A stretch of 64,000 bases of DNA from Micropterus salmoides (GCF_014851395.1 NW_024044459.1:3322112-3386111), one strand, 5' to 3'. Positions 11,690 through 23,520 are shown, counted from the first letter of the stretch. The notes: generated by a model from the sequence alone, not told the origin. Numbers and translations are program-made.

Positions 11690-12290
11690 ATAATATTGAT
11701 TTATAGTTGTCCCGATTATACTTGATTAAGCATTGATTTGTAGTTGACTGGGTAACAACAACAATGTTGAAAAATCATCTATTTATAGTTGACCAGAAAT
11801 TACATGATATTGAAAAGCCATTGATTTATAGTTGATATGATTGAAAAGTCACTGAATTATAGTTGACAGGGAAATATGATTGAAAAGTCATCTATTTATA
11901 GTTGACCGGGAAATGACATGATATTGAAAAGCCATGGATTTATGGTTGACCGGAAAACATGATTGAGAAATCATTGAATTGTAGTTGACCGGGAAGTAGG
12001 ATTGAAAAGTCATTGAATTATAGTTGACAGGGAAATATGATTGAAAAGTCACTGAATTATAGTTGACAGGGAAATATGATTGAAAAGTCATCTATTTATA
12101 GTTGACCGGGAAATGACAAGATATTGAAAAGCAATGGATTTATAGTTGACCGGAAAATATGATTGAGAAATCACTGAATTGTAGTTGACCGGGAAGTAGG
12201 ATTGAAAAGTCATTGAATTATAGTTGACCGGGAAACATGATTGAAAAATCATCTATTTATAGTTGACAGGGAAATGATGTGATATTGACT
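11690..12290. repeat. ~40-bp minisatellite with a 200-bp higher-order unit
   Basis: Repeated units of about 39-43 bp share the core TATAGTTGACCGGGAAA and ATTGAAAAGTC. Single units begin near 11690. Two near-identical 200-bp blocks of five units follow each other at 11891-12090 and 12091-12290. The flanking 11540-11690 resembles the unit more weakly and may be the ancestral element. The minus strand is open for 67 codons only because the unit can be read as a 13-residue repeat; it is not a gene. Confidence 0.85.
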
Positions 12291-12539
12291 TAAGTCACAG
12301 CAACATAAGTAGGTCAGCTTTTTGTCACTTGGAAAACATGCAAAATTATAAGTTTCATTTCTCAAGCTAATTATAAAAAAGCCTTCATCTCAGCCATCTT
12401 GAACTACTTTACTGCGCTCTTTGCTATTATCCTTTGGAAGACTGCAGCAGCAGTTCATTCAGAGGCCAGAGGACCACATACATGCAAGCTGAACATACTA
12501 CTCCAGTATATATATCACTTATTACTACTCATGTTTGTG

Positions 12540-12930
12540 TCTGTAAGATAGATGTGGGGTTCGTCAATGTGGCGACGTCGGTCGGTCTGTCCAGCAGTCT
12601 GAAATTTGATTCAGACATTCATATTCACCTCAGGATGAATTGTAATCCCTCAACTTGTCATCTAGTGCCATCGTCTGGCCAAAATTCCACATTACAAATA
12701 CCTACAAAATCAATGGAATTCCCTCCTCTGTACTGTGCTGTGTTTAGTGCTAATGTTCATACGAACATACTAAACGAATATGGTGAACATGGTTTACGTT
12801 ATTGCTGCTAAATATCAGCATGTTAGCATTAATTTTTTGATCATGTTTGCATGTTGAAGTTAGCATTTAGCTCAAAGCACAGCCAAAGTGCAGCCTCACA
12901 GAGCTGCTAACATGACTGTAGACACATACC
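12540..12930. repeat. Interspersed fish repeat, non-coding
   Basis: The text GTTAGCATTTAGCTCAAAGC ... GCAGCCTCACAGAGCTGCTA (12856-12910) is a phrase I associate with an abundant teleost interspersed repeat. Ends and class are not resolved. Confidence 0.4.
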
Positions 12931-12999
12931 CTTGATTTTTAATACTTTTACTTCATTTCTTATGTAATGTATGCATGTTTCTTGTATTCTATTAAATAT

Positions 13000-13790
13000 T
13001 AGAAACAGTAACAAGTAACATTGTTCATGAATGTATTTTAATGTAAAGCTGATTCAGTTTACTTGTAAAAGCATGCCAATATAATTGAAATACTTTCTTC
13101 ACTGTGTGAAGATAAAATGAACAGAATATTTTTAAGATTTGATGAACACATGGGGGAAGGAATGGATGCATCCAAAATCCTGAGCAGGAGCAGATACCAA
13201 AATCCAAACCAAAGCACAGAGGAACTAGGCTACCTATACATTGTGTATACTGGATTTGTGCTATATTCAGCAACAAATGACTGCAGTGTGGTTGTAAAAA
13301 CGTCAAACAAAGAAATTTCAATCAGGTTTTCATGTTTGCATTCACCACAATGTTGCCAGTGAAATGGAGCCAACAAGTAAATGTAAGCCATATTTCCTAC
13401 AGCCACAAGAGGGTGCTTTACATCAGTCAAAGACATAGCTGATGGGAGATCAGGCAATTATTGTGTAATGCTTGTAGGGTGTTTCATATTGACCTTTATA
13501 TATTTAAGATTAAGGTTATGGTCACATCCAGATATGATCTCGAAACAAGGTGGAATGTTCAGTGTCATTCAGCAATCCTCTCATGTATACATTTAACAGG
13601 ACACATGTTGCTGTGATCAAACCTGTGACTCTTTGATGATGGACAGATTCTTATTTGTACAGCTTCCTTCTGATACACTGCATCTTGATATTAATTCATT
13701 ATACTTCTATGTGTGGTTACCAGCATACAATGTAGCTCTGCTTTTTAAACATTCCTCATAATAAATAGACTGGAGAGGTAGCGGCAGTGA
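13000..13790. repeat. Dispersed repeat, copy 1 (second copy at 41.9-42.4 kb)
   Basis: Long collinear blocks match 41905-42421, for example AGCATGCCAATATAATTGAA (13070 and 41977), TGCTGTGATCAAACCTGTGA and CAGCATAC...CAGCTCTG. Copy 1 is longer; copy 2 has internal deletions and an LTR insertion at its right edge. No coding potential; the family is not recognised. Confidence 0.75.
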
Positions 13791-13857
13791 TGGGCAGCAG
13801 TTTCACAGTCTGCACTATAGAAAGTTGTTAAAGTCAGTAGGCCTACTTAAACACCAG

Positions 13858-14070
13858 GACCCGTATTCAAGCTTCTCAGAATTACTCATAAGAACACTGC
13901 TAAGAACTGACTTAAGAGTAAAAAAATTCTTGGATCAAAGCTGTGCTTAAAAGTTAGTTATCAAGCATCATAGTCCTAATTTGAGTGAAATGTAGGACTA
14001 AATCAAAGTCATCAAGTGTCAGTCTTAGTGCTGATTCACAACACTTTGCTGTGCCACAAACAGGATTTTT
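13858..14070. mobile_element. Miniature DNA transposon, copy 1 (second copy at 23.9 kb)
   Basis: Begins at CCCGTATTCAAGCTTCTCAG and matches 23889-24070 along about 190 bases (AAGAACTGACTTAAGAGTAA; GTCCTAATT...GTAGGACTAAAT). The GG(G)TCCGTATT start is typical of a fish MITE terminus. The superfamily is not certain (PIF/Harbinger-like is one option). Confidence 0.55.
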
Positions 14071-14335
14071 GGATGACAATGTCGCCAAAGACCAATCACT
14101 TAATACTGCTAAAGCTGGTGATACACGGGGCAACTTTTTGGGCAATGTTTTTGGGCAATGTTGCCGTCAATGGTAATGAGTAAAGATTACTACCGTAACC
14201 TGCTGATTTTTTAAAACATGGAGTAAAGTTTTATTGATGTGCATTTTCAGCCTCTGATTTCAGTTAATATCAACACAATATTAAAACTATGGAAGATTTT
14301 ATTGGACTTTAATATTTGTAACCCACAGAATACAA

Positions 14336-14835
14336 TCCACAAATGTGTACTATGATGAGCAAATATTTCACTATCTACAAATTTGTATTTTTACATTTGC
14401 GATGTGTAGAATCATATGCAAAAAAATACAGAGTGACTTCTACACACAAAACAGTTTTTGCACATTTGCAGATTGCTTTCTGTAAATGTGTGGGTCATGT
14501 TACATTTGTAACTTCCTTTTTACATATTTGTGGAATTTTCTACTGTGGAGATCTGTAAAGAAAAAATATACACAAATATCTCACTACCCAAAACATGTAT
14601 TTTTACATTTGTGTAGTGTAAAATCATATCCAATTAGCAAATATGTACAATTAACTCTGTACACACATATTTTAAATTCACAGCAAAAGTATTATTTATG
14701 CATTTGTGGATCTATTTTTACACACAAAACTGTTGTTGCACATTTCCTGTCAATTTGCGGGTCACGTTACCTTTGTGACTTCCTTTTAACACATTTGTGG
14801 AATTTTGTCCACTCTGTACTACAGAGATCTGTATA
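14336..14835. repeat. Tandem duplication of a ~235-250-bp non-coding unit
   Basis: Two diverged copies run 14336-14565 and 14566-14835: CACAAATATTTCACTA versus CACAAATATCTCACTA, TGTATTTTTACATTTG in both, ACACACAAAAC in both, and the shared end TTTGTGGAATTTT...GAGATCTGTA. It is probably part of a MITE. Open frames here are fortuitous. Confidence 0.7.
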
Positions 14836-14859
14836 TGTGAGAGCAGTTTATTAGCTACA

Positions 14860-14873
14860 CCAGCAGGTGGCAG
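14860..14873 (+). promoter_or_regulatory. CTCF-like motif
   Basis: CCAGCAGGTGGCAG matches the central CTCF consensus well. It directly follows the duplicated repeat at 14336-14835 and may be carried by it. Binding cannot be judged from sequence. Confidence 0.35.
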
Positions 14874-15799
14874 TACCGACATTGCCTCTCATGAGTTATA
14901 AGAATACCCATTGCAGTACCCAGGGTAGGAGACAACAACTTCTGCTTCTGCTGGACCACTGGACTCTCCTCAGTCTAAATTTTTCTGTACAATATATACA
15001 TAATGTATATAATTTACTATTATCAATGTATTTGTTTTACATTTATATTTAAATAAATAGACCACATTTGAAAGTACTGTTTGTTGTTAGAACAACTGTC
15101 AAATTTCAGATGTCAGAATTGGTAGAAATACACAAATATGTACAAGCTACACGGTTTTCAGTTACAAAGTACACAGGTATTGTTGCACAGTAAAGAGGTT
15201 AAAACATGCCAATCACAGGGAAGGTTCTATACATTGTTTGCTCTTTTATAGCTGACCTGTGATAACTTATGACCTTAGTATGAAGTGACCGCCCCGCTCT
15301 AATAGCTCTCCTTCCACTACAAGTGTTCTGTCTCATATTCAAATGTTCGACCATAGAAATTAAATTTGATGTTCATTTTATGGTGTTTCCCCTTAAGGGG
15401 ATTGCTATGATAAATACTGAGATCAAAGGGATGGAGAAAGGAAGATGAGACAGGGAAAGAGAAGTGGGGTAGAGATGGTGGGATGTGGATGGAGAGAAAA
15501 GGTCAAGGGATTAATTGAAAGTTGAAAGGTGGTGTTGAGGACACAGTATGCCCTAATTTGACTGTGCTCATAAAATAATTTGTAATTCTTAAATGCATGA
15601 CCATACTTATTGCCTTCCTGTTTTATTCTATATTGCTCTGAGACACTAGAAGAGTGACTTGTGGCAAAGGGGAGAAAGACAGTTTTACTTGAAGATATCT
15701 TATTGCACTTTTCTACACCAAGAGGAAAGACAACACACAGTAGCACAATGCAAGTAGAGATGGTAATGGCAAAAATACACATATCAATAGTAGCAATGA

Positions 15800-16020
15800 T
15801 AACAGGACGAGGGTGTCGAGCAGGAAGAGTAGGTGGTTTGCGATTATAGAATCAGACTCTACAGCTCCAGAGGCAGAAATACCTGCTGAAAGTGACAGAA
15901 GGAGAGTGGAGAGGGACAAGAAAACACAGAAGAAGTTGAGTTAACATGCATTAATGGGATAACAATGCACACAGATGGAGAGGTAGAGGAGAGAGGAGTT
16001 TAATGCATCATTGGAAGTAA
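15800..16020 (-). mobile_element. L2-type LINE, 3'UTR fragment
   Basis: Matches the 3' region of the L2 copies at 18505-18740 and 48890-49100 (GGGTGTCGAGCAGGAA, CTCTACAGCTCCAGAG, ACATGCATTAATGGGATAA, TGCATCATTGG), in minus orientation. It is a 5'-truncated remnant. Confidence 0.75.
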
Positions 16021-16440
16021 ATAAATCTGAGATTGACAAAGAGGTCTGTTGCTCAAAAACAAAATCATATATAATATTGAAAAACTGAAGTTAATTATAA
16101 GAATTATGTCTTAAAATGTTCTAATTAAAAACGTACTATGTTTTATATGGTGCTATCAATAATATCGGTTGGATAGGTGCCCTTTTTTCTCATCTTATCT
16201 ATCTAAATTTTTCATATTCCCTTTATAAAACCTAACTGCCTTTTGGATTTATAGTCATGTAAGTGACCTTTCTCAGACTGAGTACCTATTAATACAAATA
16301 TAAACCTCCCAAATCTGACACTCACAACATGTTACTTTCACACTTACACACATGCGCACAAACTCATATTTATGCTGCCAGTCATTCTGCTAATTATAAT
16401 TGTAAACTGCTATTTCACATGTCATGTACACATGCACATA

Positions 16441-16458
16441 CACTCTCGCTCTCCTCTT

Positions 16459-16499
<41 letters not shown>
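16441..16499. repeat. Compound CT/CA microsatellite
   Basis: A run of TCTC (from about 16458) followed by (CA)n to 16499. Confidence 0.95.
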
Positions 16500-17116
16500 A
16501 TAAATAAATCAAAAATTCCCAAAGACATATTTCTTTTGACAGATTTGGACAAAGATAATAGAAGAAATAAATATTCTGTGAAAGTGAGAAAATGCAACAT
16601 AGAAAGATTGACTCAGAAATGTGATAGACCGGAAGACAAGTAAAGGGACAGAACGAGAGAGAGACACATGTTTAACATGAGAGAGGCTAATTAGTTTAGA
16701 TGGCAGCATAGATCCACGTGCTTAGTGTGGCTTTTGATTCGCCATTGTTTTTTTCTTTATACTTGAGGATTCTGCCAGGTAACAGGCTGAAATAATGTCC
16801 CATGGGGTTTATTTTAAACCCTTTATTATACCAACTGTCAACCTGAACCCGAAACTGAACAAAACAGAAAACTTTTGAAGTAAACAACACACAGAGACCA
16901 ATAAGTACATTTTCCATACAAATCTGACCCAAGAAATTCTGTTAAATGGTTTTTAGGATTAAAAAACATTGCAAAAAAAAAAAGAAAAGCAAAACAATGT
17001 TTAGATCACAGCTATATTTTTCTTTTATTAACCTCAGAGGGGACAACCTTTGTAAAAACTTTCCCCATGGTAATTTTACTGCCTTCAGTGTAGGGGGAGC
17101 AAAGGGAGAGGGGACT

Positions 17117-17119
<3 letters not shown>

Positions 17120-17183
<64 letters not shown>
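17120..17183. repeat. (CA)n microsatellite, about 32 units
   Basis: Uninterrupted CA dinucleotides. Open frames across it are artefacts of the dinucleotide. Confidence 0.98.
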
Positions 17184-17186
<3 letters not shown>

Positions 17187-17239
17187 TGCAATAAGAGACC
17201 CTGAAGCAGCAACTTCACCCACAAATACCCTTCATACGG

Positions 17240-17757
17240 TAGACATTGGAGGGCTTGGCTATGGAGACAACTGGGTTCATGAAAACTGTTATAAAAGATT
17301 CATAGGTAGACAAACATGGGTTTAATACAACAAAAGTAAAGAACAAAGTCCAAACACAGGGTAAATCCAACGAAAGTTTAAGGCAATCCAAACACAGGGA
17401 AGATCCAAAAACCCAGGGAAACAGTACGAGGCAGAACACTCAACATATGAAGATAACACCACAAGGACTGAACACAACTGAGGCAAATATATACAAGGGC
17501 ACACCATACACACACAAGCAGGCAGGGCAATTAATCACAGGTGAGACACATTAGGAATCAAGGTAGACAGGAAACAAAGCTAGACAAAAACACCAAAACA
17601 AAACAGGAAGTAAAGCTACCGACAATGCATAAGGATATAAGTAACTAAATATCAGCTAATAAAACCTAAACAAGAACACAGAGGCAATAGGAAAAACAGA
17701 AATGGACGTTTTACAAAATAACAGAAAAACACCACACAGAAATCCAAGGTCGTGACA
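17240..17757 (-). mobile_element. Probable LTR of a Ty3/gypsy-type or retroviral element, minus strand
   Basis: On the minus strand the sequence starts TGTCACGACCTTGG (17757), a frequent fish LTR start. Upstream it holds two related blocks (AAACACAGGGTAAATCCAAC and AAACACAGGGAAGATCC). The far boundary and target duplications were not found, so this may be a fragment. No coding sequence. Confidence 0.45.
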
Positions 17758-17959
17758 GAAGGTACTATACCTTCTTGTTTCCTAATCAGTGTATTTTCTG
17801 TGACAAGATAGGAAAAAAGGTCAAGGGCAAAACTGAACATCAAACAAGAAACAAGTGTTGGAAACATGAAGAACAAGCCTGGAAAGTCATCAAGACTAGG
17901 GTAAGGAAATTTAAAAAGAGTCTCTTTAGCGCAAGGTGCACAAATGCACCCCCATACCG

Positions 17960-18152
17960 TCACAGATTATGCCTTTTACACTGGGCACTGATAACAAACT
18001 TGACAGCCCTCTCCTCTTTAATCCAGAGTATGCGAGGTCCATGATTTCATAATTGGACTTGTCAGACCACAGGCCAGTTTTCCACTTCGCCTCAGTCCAT
18101 CTTAAATGAGCTTGGGCGCACAGAAGGCAGCAGCATTTCTGGTCCTGGTTTA
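17960..18152 (-). pseudogene. Tc1-like transposase, downstream piece (split by L2)
   Basis: The minus strand from about 18117 reads AQAHLRWTEAKWKTGLWSDK, the catalytic-core region around the first Asp of Tc1-type DDE transposases. It continues at 19650-20030 across an inserted L2. No intact frame is left. An uncharacterised stretch, 17760-17960, lies between it and the LTR. Confidence 0.7.
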
Positions 18153-19649
18153 TATATTCAATTAAATTTTATTATGTAGCGCCAAATCACAACAACAGTT
18201 ATCTCACAGCGCTTTTCATAAAAGAGCAGGTCTAGACTGTACTCTGTGATGCAGTAGGCGACAGAGGCAAGGAAAAACTTCCTTTTAAAAGGCAGAAACC
18301 TCGAGCAGAACCATGGCTCAGGGTGGCCATCTGCCTCGACCGGTTGGGGGTGAAGGGGGGGAGAACACAATACACACACACACACACGGGTACAGACAGT
18401 AAAGGTAATGTTTCTATAGACTAAATGAAAAATGGTACAGATATTTATAGTAGTGTTAATAATAATCGTAATGTTAATAACAATAGGACTAGTAACAATA
18501 GTTGTTGTAGCAGAGGGTGTCGAGCAGGAACACAGGGGGCAGCAGGTGACCCGCAACCACAGATCCAGACTCCACAGCTCCAGAGCCAGAAAACCTGCAG
18601 GAAGTGATAGGAGAGAGACGAGAAAGCACAAGACTACGGGAAAGGGGAGAAGTTGTGTTAGTAACATGCATTAATGGGATGAGGTTGCATACAGAGGGAG
18701 AGGAAGAAGAGGAGAAGAGCTCAGTGCATCATGGGAAATCCCCCGGCAGTCTAGACCTATAGCAGCATATATAAGGGATGGTTCAGGACTCACCCAAACT
18801 GGAACCTGGTTCCACAGGAGAGGAGCTTGATAGTTGAACGCTCTGGCTCCTAGTCTACTTTTGGAGACTCTAGGAACCACAAGTAACCCTACATTCTGGG
18901 AGCGCAGTGGTCTGGTGGGGTAGTAAGGTACTATGAGCTCTTTAAGATAAGAGGGTGCCTGACCATTAAGAGCTTTGTAGGTGAGAAGAATGATTTTAAA
19001 TTCTGTTCTGAATTTTAGTGGAAGCCAATGCAGAGAAGCTAAAACAGGAGAAATATGATCTCTTTTCCTGGTTCCTGTCAGAACACGTGCTGCAGCATTC
19101 TGGATCAGCTGAAGAGTCTTAATGGACTTTTTTGAGCAGCCTGATAATAAGGAATTGCAGTAACAAATGCATGGACTAGTTTTTCTGCATCATTTTTAGA
19201 CAGGATGTTCCTGATTTTCGCAATATTATGTAGGCGATCCTTGAAATTTGCTTAATGTGAGAGTTAAACGACATGTCCTGATCAAAGATAACTCCAAGAT
19301 TCCTCACAGTCGTGCTGGAGGCCAGGGCGATGCCATCAAGGGAAACTAAATCTTTAGATAATTAAATAAATAATAATAATTAAATACATAGATAAATTAC
19401 AGGTCATCCAGGTTTTAACATCCTGAAGGCACATTTGAAGTTTAGCTAACTGATGAGTTTCATCTGGCTTGATCGATAGATGTAACCGAGTATCATCTGC
19501 ATAACAATGAAGGTTTATGGAATGTTTCCTGATAATATTGCCTAAAAGAAGCATATATAAAGTGAATAGGATTGGTCCGAGCACAGATCCTTGTGGAACT
19601 CCATGACTAACTTTGGCGTGCATGGAGGATTCATCGTTAACATGTACAA
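18153..19649 (-). mobile_element. L2-type LINE, 5'-truncated copy inside a Tc1-like element
   Basis: In minus orientation the copy begins inside the reverse transcriptase (VHVNDESSMHAKVSHGVPQG, then CYADDTRLHLSIKPDETHQL with the YADD active site), has a break near 19370, then continues with the C-terminal region (18680-19340) and a 3'UTR ending in an AATTTAATTGAA-type tail at 18153. An ATAT(AT) target duplication is visible at both ends (…TTTATATAT before 18160 and ATATGGG after 19650). Not functional. Confidence 0.85.
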
Positions 19650-20030
19650 TATATGGGTTACTCTTTGAATGGTAGAGTTCCAGCTTGCATTTGTGGATGC
19701 AGCGACAAACAGTGTTCACAGACAATGGTTTTTGGACGTGTTCCTCAGCCTGTGCAGAGATGTCCACTAAAGAACCCTGTCTGGTTTTGATGCAGTGCTG
19801 TCTTAGGGCCCAAAGCCCACAGCCATCTAATAGCACATTGGTTTTCAGCCTTGTCCCTTGAGTACAGAGATTCTTCTGTTTCTCTGAATCATTATGATAT
19901 GATGTACTACAGACAATGAAATCTCCAGATACTTTGCAATTTTACATTGAGAAACATTATTCTGAAATGATTGCAATATTTGGCAGCATAGTCTTTCACA
20001 GAGTGGTGAACCCCATCTAATCTTTCCTTT
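19650..20030 (-). pseudogene. Tc1-like transposase, upstream piece (split by L2)
   Basis: The minus strand encodes, with stops, the helix-turn-helix part (NNVSQCKIAKYLEISLS) and the following domain (LRQHCIKTRQGSLVDISA ... PLSVNTVCRCIHKCKLELYH), which is typical of fish Tc1-like transposases. It joins 17960-18152 once the L2 is removed. Terminal repeats were not found. Confidence 0.75.
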
Positions 20031-20060
20031 GCTGGTCTCCAGCCCAGTTGCCCTGTCATA

Positions 20061-20309
20061 CGTGTCTAGTCTCCATCCTTTTCGTCACCCTCCTGACCGG
20101 CATTCAGAGGGTTTCTGCCTTCGCCACCGGCCTCCTGCTCAGCTTCCAGAGGATTCCCATCCTCATCATTGGCCACCTGCCTAGCCCCCAGAGGGTCTCC
20201 ATCTTCATCGTTGGCTTCCTGTCCGGCCTTCTAAGGGGATCCACCTTCGCCGCTAGATCCCCGTCTGGCCTCCTGATATGCTCCGTCTATGCTGTCGGTT
20301 TCCTGGACC
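20061..20309 (+). repeat. 42-bp tandem repeat, open frame throughout
   Basis: Five 42-base units run 20100-20309, each with the frame Q/L-R-x-S/P-x-F/L ... G-L/F-L (14 residues), preceded by a partial unit from 20061. The plus strand is open for 110 codons (20048-20380). It resembles internal tandem repeats of fish transposable elements. No protein family is recognised. Confidence 0.65.
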
Positions 20310-20922
20310 AACCTCCGGGTCGTCCTCCCGGCCCCTCTGTTCTGCCTCAGTCACTTGCTGTATCCCTGACAATGCTTTAAAAGACGATCAGATTTCTCAC
20401 TGTTTTGGGGTTTGTTTTGTTGATTTTGGTCTAAAGTTGAGTTGAGTTGAATCCTAAGAATAACAATTTCACTGAATTCCTTGTGTCAGATTTGTATGGG
20501 AAAATGTACTAATTGTTCTCCGGATGTTTCTGTTTTTTTCCATTTTGGTTTCAGGTTGACAATAGGTATAATAAAGGGTTAAAAATAAACAAAAAACAAA
20601 AAAAAAATGGGCATGTGCCCACCCAGATTGACAGGTGACTCACCCAATCAGATTAATAAAAACAATAAAAAATTTAATTTATTTTTTAAATTTTAACAAT
20701 AATAATAATTAATTATAATTTCAATTGAATAGTTTCTTGAGGAAATTTAAAATTTAAAATATGTACAGAAGCTTTGAAAAATAGCTACAAAAGAAAAATA
20801 TTATGTCAGCATATCATGTGTCAGTCCATGCAACACCCTGTTAGCACCGACAGTTGGTGGCAGTTTAGTGCACCTTTAGGAAGCAGAGGCAACCTACCTA
20901 AGCTTTTGCTAAAAAGCTATCA

Positions 20923-21850
20923 TTGACACACTTTAAAAAAAAAACACGTCTAGATGATGACATACTTTTGGACCATGTCATACCTGAGGAGGAGGATGGT
21001 TGTGAGACACTTAGTGGCTCTGGGAATGCCGGTGAAACTGCCGCATTTTCATCATGTCATGCTAGCATTAATGTTAGCATGAAGGCTGACGCTGCACTCC
21101 ACCGCCACAGACCGCCACCAGCATCCAAAGAAACAACGCCATCGGATCTATCGGCATTGGAGGAACCTGCCACTCAGCCAAAGCTGTCAACATTTCCGGC
21201 TACTGTCATAAGTGGAAAACCATGCTCATTCAACAGCAACTGGTATGAGAAATTCAAATGGATGGAATACAGCAAAGAACGGGATGCAGTGTTTCGCAAG
21301 GCGTGTAAACATTTTCCGCAGATACACACAGAGTTTACTTTTATTAAAGATGGCTACAAGAACTGGAAACGTCTCAGAGAAGCCTGCGACAAACATGAAG
21401 CAAGCAAGCCCCATGCTGTGGCGCTAACTAAGCAAAAATCATACATGGTCAGTCATGCACCGCAAAGCCGCGGGACAGTTGTGAACCAGCTGCACGGTGA
21501 CACCCTGTCATTTGTGGAGCGAAACAGGGAGCATGTTAAACTTGTGTTGGACATGGCCATGTTATGTGCCAAGCTGGAAATACCACTCCGAGGCCACAGA
21601 GAAACCGAGGATGCACTTAATAAAGGTAATTTCTTAGAGCTCTTCAAGTTCATGTAAAAATATGCTCCAGAAATTGAAAATAGACTGAACAAGCTGCCCC
21701 GAAATGCCACCTTCATGAGCCACCACATCCAGGATGAGCTGCTTGAAGCTGCAGCATCGATCCTACTCCATAAAATAAAGACTGAACTGCACGGGCAATA
21801 TTTTGCCATACTTGCGGATGAGTACAAGGATTTAGCTCCTCCATATATTC
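20923..21850 (+). pseudogene. hAT-family transposase (ZMYM1/TTF-type) fragment
   Basis: An open frame of 244 codons (20923-21657) has a TTF-type zinc-finger region (FNSNWYEKFKWMEYSKERDA, ...KACKHF), followed by KHEASKPHAVAL and PLRGHRETED...NKGNFLEL, features of hAT transposases and ZMYM1-like proteins. A single in-frame TAA (21655-21657) is followed in the same frame by NATFMSHHIQDELLEAAAS and YFAILADEYKD, the region of the first catalytic Asp. The rest of the catalytic domain and the dimerisation domain are missing. A dead or non-autonomous copy. The upstream 20400-20900 is AT-rich without a gene. Confidence 0.75.
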
Positions 21851-21929
21851 ACCAGGCCCACCTATTAATGACGTTCTGTATCCGCCACTGCATGGGACAT
21901 TATTTCAGCCTGTTCCTGGCAGAATCTTA

Positions 21930-23100
21930 AAATATACACTTCAAGGATTAAGAAAGAAACAGTGACAAAAACAAAGCCACCCTGTGCGCGTGGGCCTATG
22001 TTTCCATCTAACTAAATCTGAAATGTTAGTTCACACCTCTGCATAAAGAACTTGTGCATTGATGCACCTGTGTTTTTGAGAGATGACCTTAGGAAAGGTG
22101 ATGACAGAGACTGAAGCATGCGCATGTGAGGTGTGTGTGTGTGTGTGTTCATGATCTCAGAAGGATAGAAAGGTGAAAAAAGAGTAACAGCAAGGATATT
22201 TATTGGCCTTCACCTCTTTAAATGTTTATTATCTGGTTATGGTCAATGCTGGTTAAAGGTTGAGGGTAATGACATTCAAGGACAGGGAATGATGTGAATG
22301 ACAGGTCTTTATGACCACATAAAAGGGGTATTTCAGCCAGTAATTGATGTAACGTAATGTTTTGAGTGATTTGCATTCAGTTTTGTGCTTTAGTGGTGGT
22401 ACATGGATGCTACACCCAGGTAGATACAAGTAGAAATAAAACTTTTCCTAACAAGACATGCACTTCTCAGTTCATAATACACACAGTCAGAGTCAAACTT
22501 TTTTAGGACTACTTATTTTTGAAATTCTGTCTCACAACACACCATCACGTGCCGCGGCACCTGTTAATACCACTATAAGTAAATTCACAACCTATGGGAA
22601 ACGCTGCTATGCAAGCTTAAACTGCCTTTAAGTTTGTCAAATCAGTTTTAAAAAGTCCATTAAGGCCCTGAAATGTAAAAATACTTGAAAATCAGGCTTT
22701 AATAGAGCAAATGCAAACCTTTATTTTTTTTTTTAGCATTCTTCCTGTACTTACAGGATAGGCTTACTTTTTCCCAGATGTATTTTAAAACCTTTGTTCT
22801 ACCATAATTAGTTTTCCTGCCCACACTGATCACCTTCTGAACTAATCTGAACGTAAAAGACGGAGGACAAAGTCTGCTGTCCTTTGCTTGTCCGAACCAC
22901 GTAAAAAAAGTCACGGTTATAAAAACAGGGCCTCAGTTTGAAAAATCAAGTGGATGATATCCCCCTGCTGCAGAGAGCTGCATTGGGGTTGGGAACACAA
23001 ATCGTGTGGGAGCGAGCAGTTTTAACTGTGCTGCGGGCGGGAGCGGACGGTTAAAAAATCGACTGCGGGTCCTGCAGTAGTGCTGATAACATGGAGTCAA
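21930..23100. other. Intergenic, no gene seen
   Basis: Holds a short (GT)n run near 22130-22150 and no supported exon. Confidence 0.5.
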
Positions 23101-23139
23101 CAAATGAAGTTGAAAAGAAGATTAAAAAGAGCCCATGCG

Positions 23140-23245
23140 ACTGCTCACTAGAACGTACTGCACGGGCCTGACTCAAACAGGCGACCTCGCGTACAGGAGG
23201 CGAACACGCTGACAAGGGAGCTAAGTCACCAGTACGTCTCCTAAG
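23140..23245 (-). mobile_element. tRNA-like SINE head, degenerate
   Basis: The minus strand reads GGTGACTTAGCTCCCTTGTC (A-box-like) and, about 35 bases later, CTGTTTGAGTC (B-box-like). No intact cloverleaf was found, so I prefer a SINE remnant over a tRNA gene. Confidence 0.35.
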
Positions 23246-23397
23246 GTGTCGAGAGTGAGGTTTGCTCACTGCACAGTCTCGCTGTAGGTGTGGGTGGGAG
23301 TGGATGCACATGTTGCGGGAGCGGACGGTAATGGTCACAAAATCAGCAGGAGCGGGATCAAGAAAACAGTCCTGAGCAGTTCTCTACCCTGAAGTCC

Positions 23398-23520
23398 CAT
23401 AAGATTATATTTTTTATCTTGTGCGCACTTATAATCTTGTGGGAATAAGATGAGAACTTGTGCGCATAAGATCATAATTATCTTGTGTGCTAACTTGTTC
23501 CTACAAGATAATTATCTTGT
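23398..23520. repeat. Simple interspersed repeat built on ATCTTGTG / ATAAGAT
   Basis: Repeated, partly palindromic words (ATAAGAT, ATCTTGTG, TGCGCA) occur in both orientations, followed by AT palindromes at 23594-23635. Confidence 0.5.

Noticed and set aside
11888..12091. 67-codon frame with a 13-residue repeat
   Set aside because: A by-product of the 39-bp minisatellite; the unit also occurs in lengths that break the frame.
14486..14854. 122-codon frame on the plus strand
   Set aside because: Overlaps the second copy of a duplicated non-coding repeat; codon use and content are not protein-like.
16946..17224. Open frames of 70-82 codons over the CA repeat
   Set aside because: Produced by (CA)n read as His-Thr or Val-Cys.
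18158..18667. 169-codon minus-strand frame
   Set aside because: Lies in the 3'UTR of an L2 copy and has no protein features.
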